Source: Verrucomicrobiales bacterium (GTDB lineage Bacteria; Verrucomicrobiota; Verrucomicrobiia; Verrucomicrobiales; DEV007). Taken from it: a DNA stretch of 64,000 nt. Shown here in pieces: positions 44,235 through 51,869 of the stretch. How positions within the stretch are numbered: the stretch's first letter is position 1; each line of letters begins with the position of its first letter. The notes under the pieces are model-generated. The model had not been told where the DNA came from. It searched no databases and was given only the letters and a program-made list of their open reading frames with translations. The position numbers and the translations under genes were made by a program. The DNA lies in NCBI GenBank assembly GCA_016795385.1, contig JAEUHI010000017.1:16848-80847 (forward strand), given 5' to 3'.

Positions 44235-45062
44235 ATGGATTCCCGTCTTCCCTCATCGCGTCCCACCATCGGTGTGCTCATCCGCTTCGCCAACTCCGCC
44301 GGCACTCTGCCTCAGGTGCTGGAAGCCCTGCGCTCCCAGACCTTGCCACCCGATGAAATCCTCGGCGTCGCTTCCGCCTCCAGCGACCGCTCGCGCCAGA
44401 TCCTGACGGCGGCCGGCGCGCGGGTCATCGAGTGGACCGTTCCCTATCATCACTCGCGCGTCCTCAACCACGGCCTGCGCCATCTCCGCGCCGATCTGGT
44501 CCTCGTCCTCAGCTCCCACACCGTGCTCGGTTCCCCCACCGTCCTCGCCGAGCTCGCCGCCGCCTTCACCGATCCCCGGGTCTGCGCCGCCAGCGTGAAA
44601 TGGGATGACGATCCCTATTACACCGACGCCGTCACCTGGGAGGAATTGCAGGTGAAAGGACTCCGCTTCGGTTCCATCTACACGAACAGCCTCGGGATGA
44701 TCCGCCGCGCCTCGTGGGAGGAGACCCCTTTCGAGGAATCCATCACCACCTCCGAGGATTATGCCTGGGCCATCGACCGCCTCCAGCGTGGTGAGGTCTG
44801 CCGCCGCCTCGCCCTGCCCTTCTCCCACCTCCGCCACGGCGCCCCGCGACATCGAGAATTCGCCGACATCGTTTTCCACTTTTCAAAACAGCACCGCCTC
44901 CCGGTCACCTGGCTCGGGCCACGGGCCTCGATTTCCTTCCTCGCCAGAGCCCTCTGGAACCGAAGCCCCGTCAGCGAATGGCGCCCCGCGCTGGATCGTT
45001 TGCTGGCGTGGATGAGTCATCAGACGGGCGCAACGCTATTGACCGCCGGTCGGTTCCGATGA
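44235..45062 (+). CDS. glycosyltransferase family 2 protein
   Basis: This 275-residue GT-A enzyme starts PTIGVLIRFANSAGTLPQVLEALRSQTLPPDEILGVASASSD. The usual DxD region is altered: VLSSHTVLGSP stands where family members have xxDAD, so the metal site may be degenerate or shifted. Downstream SIYTNSLGMIRRASWEETPFEESITTSEDYAWAIDRLQRGE keeps the ED-x-xW acceptor-site pattern. It appears monocistronic, between the regulatory repeat and a hairpin terminator. Confidence 0.8.
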   Translation: MDSRLPSSRPTIGVLIRFANSAGTLPQVLEALRSQTLPPDEILGVASASSDRSRQILTAAGARVIEWTVPYHHSRVLNHGLRHLRADLVLVLSSHTVLGSPTVLAELAAAFTDPRVCAASVKWDDDPYYTDAVTWEELQVKGLRFGSIYTNSLGMIRRASWEETPFEESITTSEDYAWAIDRLQRGEVCRRLALPFSHLRHGAPRHREFADIVFHFSKQHRLPVTWLGPRASISFLARALWNRSPVSEWRPALDRLLAWMSHQTGATLLTAGRFR

Positions 45063-45063
45063 G

Positions 45064-45089
45064 TCCGGGATCATTCCGTGGGTCCCGGA
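45064..45089 (+). terminator. hairpin after the GT2 gene
   Basis: TCCGGGA at 45064-45070 pairs perfectly with TCCCGGA at 45083-45089, starting directly after the GT2 stop codon. Only a short CCCTTTCC tract follows. The next 76 bp are AT-rich and probably contain the promoter of the histidine kinase gene, together with a GGTCAA-TTC-TTGACC palindrome (45151-45165) touching the kinase start codon. Confidence 0.45.
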
Positions 45090-45165
45090 ACCCTTTCCTG
45101 AGATAAAATTTGTCCATTAGCTTAGATTCTTTCACAAAAATCGCATTTCTGGTCAATTCTTGACC

Positions 45166-46509
45166 ATGCATCCCGCCTCCCACGGCTGGGGCGAGGGCGG
45201 ATTGTTCCGCCGCCTTGCCCTCCCCTTCTCGCTCTTCATTCTCGGCGCGAGCTTGTCCCTCGTGGCCTGGCTACAGGTCATGAACCGGGATCGGTCGTTG
45301 CGGGAATTCGAGGAAACGGCCCGGGAGAATGCGCGTTTCGTCGAGCGGCTCCGCCTGCCCCGCTCCCCCGAGCTGGCCAAAAATCTCTCCGAAGTGCTCG
45401 GGGTCGGAGTGGGCTTCTTCCGCACTGGAGAAGCGGTCGCGGGATTGCCTTCGGAGCTCGCGACGATCGTCCCTCGTCTCGCGGATGCCAAACCTGACTC
45501 GACCCGATCGGGCCGTTGGGACCTCGCGATCGCCCCGATCGCGGGAGAGCCGGTGCACCTCGTGCTGCTGCGCGAGACGGCTCCCCTGGCTCCCGATCCT
45601 GCGACCTGGCTGTTACCAGCCCTCATCATCACCACCCTCGGCGGCGGACTCGCGGCCCTGGTCGCCCGCCGCATCGTGCTGCCGCTCGGCGCGCTGAGCC
45701 GCTGGCTTCCCAATCTCGACCGCGAATCTCCCGAGCCGCTTCCGGCGAGCGTCACCGGCCGTCACGACGAGATCGGAGCCCTCGCCCGCTCGCTTGAGGA
45801 AAGCCATCGCCGCCTCCGTGAAGAAACGGAGCGGCGCCGCCAGTCCGAGCGCCTCGCCGCCCTCGGTCGCATCGCCACGAGCCTCGCCCATGAGATCCGG
45901 AATCCCGCGGCCGCGATCCGCCTCCACGCCGACCTGCTCTCGCAAGAAGCCGGCCCCGGGTCGGAAGACTCCCTCAACCTCATCCGCGACGAAGTCGACC
46001 GCATCACCGATCTCGTCAATCAGTTGCTCTTCGTGGCACGCGGCACGCCGCCGCGGACGACGCCCCACGATCTCATCGCCCTGACCCGGCGTGTCCTCGC
46101 GCGTCTCGCCCCGCAGTTCGACCACGCCCGCGTCACCGCGACGCTCTCGGGAGCCGAGGCGGCCACGGTGGACGCCGATGGACCACGCCTCGAACAGGTC
46201 GTGCGGAATCTCCTCCTCAACGCCATGCAGGCGATGCCCGAAGGCGGCACGATCGACGTGGCCGTCACGATACAGGACGAGGCTGCCCTCCTCGAAATCG
46301 CCGACCAAGGCGGAGGCTTCAGCGAGGAAGCCCTGCGTCGTTGGAACGAGCCTTTCTTTTCGGAACGCGAGGGCGGAATGGGCCTCGGACTGACCCTCGC
46401 TGATGAAGTGATGCGCGGCCACGGCGGATCGATTGAGGTCGCGAACGATCCCGACGGCGGCGCGCGCGTGCGCTGCCGGCTAGCCCTGACACCCTCCCGT
46501 TCATCCTGA
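45166..46509 (+). CDS. membrane sensor histidine kinase
   Basis: This 447-residue inner-membrane kinase has TM1 at about 14-37 (LALPFSLFILGASLSLVAWLQ), a short periplasmic sensor region of about 110 residues, TM2 at about 147-168 (LLPALIITTLGGGLAALVA), HAMP-like helices, the phospho-acceptor region LGRIATSLAHEIRNPAAAI, and ATP-binding boxes LLLNAMQAMPEGG, DQGGGFSEEAL and GMGLGLTLADEV. It stands one base before the NtrC-like regulator, with which it must form a two-component pair. A perfect 6-bp palindrome overlaps its start and could serve autoregulation. Confidence 0.9.
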   Translation: MHPASHGWGEGGLFRRLALPFSLFILGASLSLVAWLQVMNRDRSLREFEETARENARFVERLRLPRSPELAKNLSEVLGVGVGFFRTGEAVAGLPSELATIVPRLADAKPDSTRSGRWDLAIAPIAGEPVHLVLLRETAPLAPDPATWLLPALIITTLGGGLAALVARRIVLPLGALSRWLPNLDRESPEPLPASVTGRHDEIGALARSLEESHRRLREETERRRQSERLAALGRIATSLAHEIRNPAAAIRLHADLLSQEAGPGSEDSLNLIRDEVDRITDLVNQLLFVARGTPPRTTPHDLIALTRRVLARLAPQFDHARVTATLSGAEAATVDADGPRLEQVVRNLLLNAMQAMPEGGTIDVAVTIQDEAALLEIADQGGGFSEEALRRWNEPFFSEREGGMGLGLTLADEVMRGHGGSIEVANDPDGGARVRCRLALTPSRSS

Positions 46510-46510
46510 C

Positions 46511-47821
46511 ATGCACACCATTCCCCGCGTCCTCATCGTCGAAGACGAGCGCGCTCTCGCGATCGCCTTCTCGGCGGCAGTGCGTCAAGCGGGTGCCGCG
46601 AGCGAGCTCGCCGCCACCGCGGCCCAAGCGCGTCGGCTCCTCCACGAGTCGCCTCCCTTCGACGCCATCATCCTCGACATCGGCCTGCCCGATGAAAACG
46701 GTCTCGCCTTTCTCGCGGGCCTGCCCGAGGCGGAGCGCCTTCCCACCCTTGTCGTTACCGCCCACGGCGAGATCGACAACACCATCGCCGCCCGCAAGCT
46801 CGGGGTGCGCGAGTTTTTCACGAAGCCCCTCGATTTCGCGACCTTCACCGGCGCCCTCGCCGCGATCTTGCGCCCCGTCGCCCATCGTGCCGCCCCTGCG
46901 ACGGAGACCGACTCCGCCTTCCTCGGCGCGGCACCCGCGATGCGCCCGGTCTTCCGCCAGATCGCCCACGCCTGCGCCAGCGATGAGCCCGTGCTCCTCC
47001 GGGGCGAAACGGGCTCGGGCAAAACCCGCGTCGCCCGGCTCATCGGCGAACATTCACGGGGAAAGGACGGCCCATTCATCCTGCACTCCGCCGGCACCGC
47101 TCCGCTTGCCGAGGCCCTGACAAACGCCCAAGGCGGTGTCCTCGTCGTCGAGGACCTCGCGGCCCTTTCTCCTTCCGATCAGGCCCTCCTCCTCCGCGGC
47201 ATCGAAGCGGCCGATGATGCCTTTCCCCGGCTCGTCGGCACCGTCTCGCAGGATCTCGCCATGGCCGTCTCCGCCGGAGCCTTCCGCAGCGATCTCTACT
47301 ACCGGCTCCAGGTGCTCGAGGTGAGCTTGCCGCCCCTGCGCGAGCGACTCGACGACCTCCCCGCCCTCGCCGATTTTTTCGCGGCCCAGCTCGTTCCGGG
47401 AAGACGGATTGAGATCCACGAAGAAGCAATCTCCCGTCTCCTCGCGCATCCGTGGCCGGGGAATCTCCGAGAGTTGCGGAATGTGCTCTCCTTCGCCCTC
47501 ACCGCGGCGGCGGGGGCACCCGTGATCGAACGACGCCATCTTCCGGCTTATCTGGTGGAGCCTCCCGCGGTACCGGGCGAAGAGTTCGATCCCGCACGCT
47601 TGCCCGAGCCACTCGTTCGCAGTCTGCGCGACTGGATCGAAGCGCGTTTTCGACAAGAATCCGCGCCCACCTACCGGGAGCTTTCGGAAACCCTCGAAAC
47701 GGGACTGATCCGAGAGCTACTTCCGCGTTATGGAGGTCGTCTTGCAAGGCTCGCATCCGAGTTGCAGGCGAATCGCGCGACCTTGCGGAAGCGGCTCAAG
47801 GGGACGCAAGGCAGCGACTGA
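46511..47821 (+). CDS. NtrC-family response regulator lacking the GAFTGA loop
   Basis: This is a 436-residue regulator. The receiver is intact (VLIVEDERA, FDAIILDIGLPDENGLAF, FTKPLDFATF). The AAA+ domain has Walker A LLRGETGSGKTRVARL and Walker B GGVLVVEDLAAL, plus sensor parts FRSDLYYRLQVLEVSLPPLRERLDDLPAL and HPWPGNLRELRNVL. The L1 insert that normally carries ESELFGHEKGAFTGA is missing: the chain runs FILHSAGTAPLAEALTNAQGGVLVVEDL. The C-terminus has a Fis-like helix-turn-helix (LIRELLPRYGGRLARLASELQANRATLRKRL). Without GAFTGA it should not drive sigma-54 open-complex formation, so sigma-70-type control or repression is likely. Confidence 0.9.
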   Translation: MHTIPRVLIVEDERALAIAFSAAVRQAGAASELAATAAQARRLLHESPPFDAIILDIGLPDENGLAFLAGLPEAERLPTLVVTAHGEIDNTIAARKLGVREFFTKPLDFATFTGALAAILRPVAHRAAPATETDSAFLGAAPAMRPVFRQIAHACASDEPVLLRGETGSGKTRVARLIGEHSRGKDGPFILHSAGTAPLAEALTNAQGGVLVVEDLAALSPSDQALLLRGIEAADDAFPRLVGTVSQDLAMAVSAGAFRSDLYYRLQVLEVSLPPLRERLDDLPALADFFAAQLVPGRRIEIHEEAISRLLAHPWPGNLRELRNVLSFALTAAAGAPVIERRHLPAYLVEPPAVPGEEFDPARLPEPLVRSLRDWIEARFRQESAPTYRELSETLETGLIRELLPRYGGRLARLASELQANRATLRKRLKGTQGSD

Positions 47822-47917
47822 ACGAACCTTGCCCAATCGCTGGTCAAAAATTACCCACTTTTGCATTTCCTCTTCGAGGCACTTGCCGCATCGCAGCGGA
47901 TCGAGTCTAAGGAGCGC

Positions 47918-50101
47918 ATGTCTCTTCGCTTCCCCGGTTTCACGCCTCTTCTCATCCTAACCGTTACCGTCTGCGCACCGATCCAGGCCCAGGACGAAGC
48001 CCCCGTCGAGAGCACCCTCGATCCCATCGTCATCACCGGAGCCGCGCCTGTGCCGACGCCGGCACCCGTCTTCCTCGCCGATGCGGAAAGCAATCTCGAC
48101 GTGCCCCTCGTCGTCACGCCGACCCGCGAGATCGTGCCGGTGACGGCTTCGCCCTATGCCATCGCCACCATCAGCGAGGATGACATCGTCGACCGGCTCG
48201 GACGCAGCCTGCCCGAGCTGCTCAATGAAACCCCGTCCGTGATGGTGCAAAAGACCGCCCACGGCCAGGGCTCGCCCTTCATCCGCGGTTTCACCGGCTA
48301 CCGGAATCTCGCCCTCATCGACGGCATCCGCCTGAACAACTCGACTTTCCGGGATGGTCCGAACCAATATTGGAACACGATCGATCCCTACTCCCTGCGC
48401 TCCATCGAGCTCGTGAAAGGCCAGGGCTCCGTCCTCCACGGCAGCGATGCCATTGGCGGCACCCTGAATGCCCTCACCGCCCGCCCCGTCTACGCCGAGA
48501 GCGGATTCCTCACCGGAGGCCGCACCTTCGGTCGCTGGTCTTCCGCCGAGCAGAGCTACACGGGTCGCGTCGAGGGTTATGCCTCGGAAGCCGATTCCTA
48601 CGGCTTTCTCTTCGGTTTCACCGGAAAAGACTACGGCGATCTTCGCACCGCCGGTCAGGGCGAAAACCCGAACAGCGGCTACGAGGAGTGGGACATGGAC
48701 CTGAAGGCCGAGTTCTTCCTGAATCCCGACACCCGCCTCACCTTCCTCCACCAGCAGGTCCACCAGAACGACGCGTGGCGCACCCACAGCACGATCTATG
48801 GCATCCCCTACCGAGGCACCACGATCGGTTCCGACCAGCGCCGCTCCCTTGATCAGGACCGCCACCTCACCTACCTCCAGCTCGAAGGCAATCCCGGTGG
48901 AACGATCGATCACTACCTCGTCAGCATCAGCCACCAGCGTCAGGCCGAGGAGCAATACCGCGTGCGGGCGATCGGAGATGGCCGCATCAACGTGAGCGGG
49001 TTCGACGGCGATACCTACGGTGCGATGGCCCAGTTCTCCTCCGACACCCAAATCGGTTACCTCACCTACGGCGCGAGCTACTACATCGACCGCGTCGATT
49101 CCTATCGTGAAAACTTCAACAACGACGGCAGCTTCGACGACCGCGACATCCAAGGTCCCGTGCCGGATGATTCCACCTACGAACTCGCCGATCTCTTCAT
49201 CCAGGACCGGATCACGATCAACGACGGACTCGACGTCTGGCTTGGTGCCCGTGCCACTCTCGCCCAGGCGAACATCGGCCGCGCGGAAGATCCGGTCTCG
49301 GGCAATGTCTCCTCGTTCGAGGATGAATGGACGAGCACCGTCGGCAGCGCGCGCTTCGTGCAGCAGCTCGACGACGAGAAAGTCTACTCCCTTTTCGGTG
49401 GCGTCTCACAGGGTTTCCGTGCTCCGAACCTCTCCGACCTTTCCCGTCTCGACCTCGCCCGCTCGGGTGAGATCGAAACGCCTTCGCCCGGACTCGATCC
49501 CGAGAAGTTCACCTCCTTCGAAATCGGCGTTCGTCGTGAGGAAGAGCGCACCCGCGCCTCGGCTTCGTGGTTCTACACCGACATCGAGGATTACATTGTC
49601 GGCACCCGCACCGGCCGCATCGTCGACGGGTCTAACGAAGTCACCAAAATCAACGGTGGCAACGGCTACGTCAGCGGTGTCGAGATGGAGATCGAACAGG
49701 GTCTGACGGAGAACCTGACCCTCTTTGGTTGGTGGTCGTGGCAGGATGGCGACCTCGAGGCCGACGGCGTCCGCGAACCGGTGAGCCGTCTCATGCCCTT
49801 CACCGCCGAAGCCGGGATCCGCTGGACGCCGACCGACGATGTCTGGGTCGAGCTGCTCGCCTACGGTGCGGCGGAGCAGGACCTGCTGCCGACCCGCGAC
49901 ACGCTCGATACCGAGCGCATCCCGCCCGGAGGCACGCCCGGCTATGTGATCGGCACGGTGCGCGGCGGCTACGATCTCGGCAATGGCCTCAGTCTCACCG
50001 CGGCGCTGGAGAATTTCACCGACGAGGCTTATCGCGTCCATGGCTCCGGCATCAACGGTCCGGAGCGGAACTTCATCTTTGGAGCGGAGTGGAAGTTTTG
50101 A
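47918..50101 (+). CDS. TonB-dependent outer-membrane receptor
   Basis: This is a 727-residue precursor with a signal peptide (about 1-24, ending IQAQ). The plug domain has VVTPTREIVPVTASPYAIATISEDDI, LLNETPSVMVQKTAHGQGSPFIRGFTGYRNLALIDGIRLNN and SIELVKGQGSVLHGSDAIGGTLN. A 22-strand barrel ends AYRVHGSGINGPERNFIFGAEWKF with terminal Phe. The plug resembles catecholate/heme/cobalamin receptors; substrate unassigned. The ATG at 47918 has a good AGGAG four bases upstream, so 19 upstream codons are excluded. It is followed directly by the REP-like array. Confidence 0.9.
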   Translation: MSLRFPGFTPLLILTVTVCAPIQAQDEAPVESTLDPIVITGAAPVPTPAPVFLADAESNLDVPLVVTPTREIVPVTASPYAIATISEDDIVDRLGRSLPELLNETPSVMVQKTAHGQGSPFIRGFTGYRNLALIDGIRLNNSTFRDGPNQYWNTIDPYSLRSIELVKGQGSVLHGSDAIGGTLNALTARPVYAESGFLTGGRTFGRWSSAEQSYTGRVEGYASEADSYGFLFGFTGKDYGDLRTAGQGENPNSGYEEWDMDLKAEFFLNPDTRLTFLHQQVHQNDAWRTHSTIYGIPYRGTTIGSDQRRSLDQDRHLTYLQLEGNPGGTIDHYLVSISHQRQAEEQYRVRAIGDGRINVSGFDGDTYGAMAQFSSDTQIGYLTYGASYYIDRVDSYRENFNNDGSFDDRDIQGPVPDDSTYELADLFIQDRITINDGLDVWLGARATLAQANIGRAEDPVSGNVSSFEDEWTSTVGSARFVQQLDDEKVYSLFGGVSQGFRAPNLSDLSRLDLARSGEIETPSPGLDPEKFTSFEIGVRREEERTRASASWFYTDIEDYIVGTRTGRIVDGSNEVTKINGGNGYVSGVEMEIEQGLTENLTLFGWWSWQDGDLEADGVREPVSRLMPFTAEAGIRWTPTDDVWVELLAYGAAEQDLLPTRDTLDTERIPPGGTPGYVIGTVRGGYDLGNGLSLTAALENFTDEAYRVHGSGINGPERNFIFGAEWKF

Positions 50102-50102
50102 C

Positions 50103-50305
50103 GTAGTGGAACGTGCAAACGTTCCGACCCGGGCGTCCCTCCGACGTCCAATCGGAAGCGTCGCCGCTTCCGCTACCGCTGACGCGTCCATCGCAGCGCA
50201 CGTAGCGGAACGTGCCAACGTTCCGACCTGAGCGTCGCTGGACGTCCGATTTCGGAAGCGTCGCCGCTTCCGCTACCGCTGGCGCGTCCATTGCAGCGCA
50301 CGTAG
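50103..50305. repeat. REP-like tandem array, left part
   Basis: The array has a period of about 99 bp. Each unit has two hairpins in opposite orientation, each with the tetranucleotide GTAG at its foot: GTAG plus CGGAACG..CGTTCCG (50103-50126, 50202-50225), and CGGAAGCG..CGCTTCCG plus CTAC (50153-50176, 50253-50276). This is the paired-inverted arrangement of REP doublets (REPIN/BIME). The first REP has one change (GTAGT). The third unit begins with GTAG at 50302-50305, where the insertion sequence interrupts it. Apparent open reading frames through these repeats are artefacts. Confidence 0.8.
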
Positions 50306-50360
50306 ATAGAATGAGAAGGTGAGGCCGTGCCAGCGGACTCGATGCTATCCTCGCCTTCCT

Positions 50361-51431
50361 ATGAAAAAAGACCAGACCACACCGCAGACCGTAATCGGCA
50401 TCGACCTCGGGGATAAGAAACACGCAGTATGCGTGATGAATCAAGCAGGAAAAATCCTGCGCGAGACCAGCATTCCCAACAACGCCGCCTCGTTGAAGCG
50501 CCTCGGCGGAGAGTTTCCCGCCGCTCTCGCCGTCATCGAAGTGGGAACACACAGCCCTTGGATCAGCCGACTTCTCAAGGATTGCGGGCTCACCGTGCTG
50601 GTGGCCAACGCGCGCAAGGTCAAGGCGATCTATGCCAATACTCGCAAAAGCGACCGTCTCGATGCGGTGATTCTCGCGCGGCTTGGCAGGCTCGATCCCG
50701 AGCTGCTGCATCCCATCGAGCACAACTCCGAGCAGGCCCAGCGCGACCTGCTTCCCGTCAAGATGCGTGACACGCTGGTGAGGCAGCGCACTGCGTCGAT
50801 CACGTCGCTTCGGGGCTCGATGAAGTCCCTCGGAATGCGCTTGCCATCCTGCAGCAGTGCCTCCTTTCCCAAGCAGGCACGGGCAATGCTTGGCGCGGAG
50901 GGGCGGCACGATCTCTTGCCCATCGCCGAGCCGATCCTGCTCAGCATTGAATGCTTGAGCAAGCAAATCGTCGCCTACGACAAGATCATCGAGGAAACCG
51001 CCGCCGAGCGATACCCTGCGGCGGCGCGGCTGCGCGAGATCCCGGGCGTGGGACCGATCACCTCGCTGAGCTTCGTCCTCATGATCGAAAACGCCGATCG
51101 TTTCTCCGACAGCCGCGATGTCGGTGCCTGGCTTGGTCTCGTGCCTCGACGGGACCAATCCGGCGACAGCGACAAACAGATGCCAATCAGCAAGGCCGGC
51201 AACCGCTACCTCCGCAGGCTCCTGGTGCAGAGCGCGCAATACATCCTCGGTCACTTCGGCCCTGACTGTGATCTGAAGCGATACGGCCACCGGATCGCGG
51301 CACGAGGTGGCAAAGCCGCGAAGAAGCGCGCGATCATCGCCATGGCGCGCAAACTCTCCGTGCTCATGCTTGCGCTCTGGAAGCAGGAGGGAACCTACGA
51401 ACCGTTCCGGGGAGGGCTTCCTGTAGCCTGA
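50361..51431 (+). CDS. IS110/IS1111 DEDD transposase (recombinase)
   Basis: This 356-residue enzyme has an N-terminal RuvC-like DEDD domain (TVIGIDLGDKKHAVCVM, then ALAVIEVGTHSPW and KSDRLDAVILARL, giving D, E and D residues) and a C-terminal IS116/IS110/IS902 domain with REIPGVGPITSLSFVLMI, FSDSRDVGAWLGLVPRRDQSG and ISKAGNRYLRRLLVQSA (the serine nucleophile expected in this last domain). Full family length with no frameshift, so it may be active. The ATG at 50361 is chosen; a GTG 14 codons upstream lies inside the terminal repeat. No clear ribosome-binding site is seen. Confidence 0.93.
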   Translation: MKKDQTTPQTVIGIDLGDKKHAVCVMNQAGKILRETSIPNNAASLKRLGGEFPAALAVIEVGTHSPWISRLLKDCGLTVLVANARKVKAIYANTRKSDRLDAVILARLGRLDPELLHPIEHNSEQAQRDLLPVKMRDTLVRQRTASITSLRGSMKSLGMRLPSCSSASFPKQARAMLGAEGRHDLLPIAEPILLSIECLSKQIVAYDKIIEETAAERYPAAARLREIPGVGPITSLSFVLMIENADRFSDSRDVGAWLGLVPRRDQSGDSDKQMPISKAGNRYLRRLLVQSAQYILGHFGPDCDLKRYGHRIAARGGKAAKKRAIIAMARKLSVLMLALWKQEGTYEPFRGGLPVA

Positions 51432-51711
51432 CACCGCCAATCCTTTCCAACATGGACCAACGACGAATTCGATTTTCCAAGATGACTGCTGACGTTCCGC
51501 GGCACCCGCAAGGAGTGCGTCCTGTAGATTGCAGCATCTTGGTCCCCTTTCATTAGAAAGCGACCCAACACGGAATCCCTCGTGCACCGAAGGCCATGAA
51601 TGAGCCTCACAATCAGAGTGCGTATGGAAGCAGGATTTCGTCGTTCCCGCTCTTCGACCCCAACCCCATCACCGAGCAAGCAAAAATGAATTTTTGACGT
51701 TCCGTTGACAA
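51432..51711 (+). ncRNA. candidate bridge RNA region of the IS1111 element
   Basis: This 280-bp non-coding end contains a strong stem: CCAAGATG-A-CTGC (51477-51489) pairs with GCAG-CATCTTGG (51531-51542), 12 bp with one bulge. It encloses an internal loop and a small GCAC/GTGC hairpin. The 5' side of the loop holds ACGTTCCGC (51492-51500), complementary to the nine bases GCGGAACGT spanning the right target side. The 3' side holds GTAGAT, identical to the left junction. A second patch, CCATGAATGAG (51594-51604), matches both element ends (CCATGA, GAATGAG). This is the two-guide loop design known for IS110-family bridge RNAs. Exact RNA ends are not determined. Confidence 0.55.
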
Positions 51712-51722
51712 ACCTTCTCATG

Positions 51723-51845
51723 GTAGCGGAACGTGCAAACGTTCCGAAGCCGGACGTCCCTCCGACCCTCGTCGGAAGCGTCGCCGCTTCCGCTACCGCT
51801 GACGCGTTCATCGCAGCGCACGTAGCGGAACGTGCCAACGTTCCG
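51723..51845. repeat. REP-like tandem array, right part
   Basis: This continues the array after the insertion sequence: GTAG-hairpin at 51723-51746, inverted partner with CTAC at 51773-51796, and a final GTAG-hairpin at 51822-51845. The spacer between partners differs from the left part (AGCCGGACGTCCCTC in place of CCCGGGCGTCCCTC), while the hairpins are conserved. The array ends 24 bp before the stop codon of the M16 peptidase gene, so its structured RNA would form at the 3' end of that transcript. Confidence 0.8.
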
Positions 51846-51869
51846 AAGCCGGACGTCCCTCGACACCCG

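Larger units (their letters stand above)
50304..51724 (+). mobile_element. IS110-family, IS1111-group insertion sequence
   Basis: The element is about 1.42 kb with sub-terminal inverted repeats ATGAGAAGGT (50311-50320) and ACCTTCTCAT (51712-51721), a feature of the IS1111 group. GTAG flanks both ends (50302-50305 and 51723-51726); removing the element restores a perfect REP unit (GCACGTAGCGGAACG). The crossover can be placed anywhere in GTAG; an AG (CT on the other strand) core is drawn here by analogy with the family. The transposase has about 55 bp upstream and 280 bp of non-coding sequence downstream, the layout expected when the bridge RNA is 3' of the gene. Confidence 0.88.

Noticed and set aside
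44484..44530. Possible pseudogene status of the GT2 at 44235 because its DxD region is altered
   Set aside because: The frame is full length with other GT2 motifs kept; a shifted metal site cannot be excluded, so it is listed as a gene.
49406..50218. Reverse frames beginning MARSATCAAMDASAVAEAATLP here and at 51395-51838
   Set aside because: The shared start comes from the REP repeat sequence, not from a gene family; they run antisense to real genes or through the repeats.
50073..51587. 504-residue reverse-strand frame across the transposase
   Set aside because: It is antisense to a clear IS110 transposase and its ends encode the REP repeats; composition and lack of motifs mark it as a shadow.
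50102..51869. CRISPR-like regular spacing of repeats
   Set aside because: Repeat units are near-contiguous, with paired inverted hairpins and conserved spacers; no cas genes are present, so it is a REP-type array.
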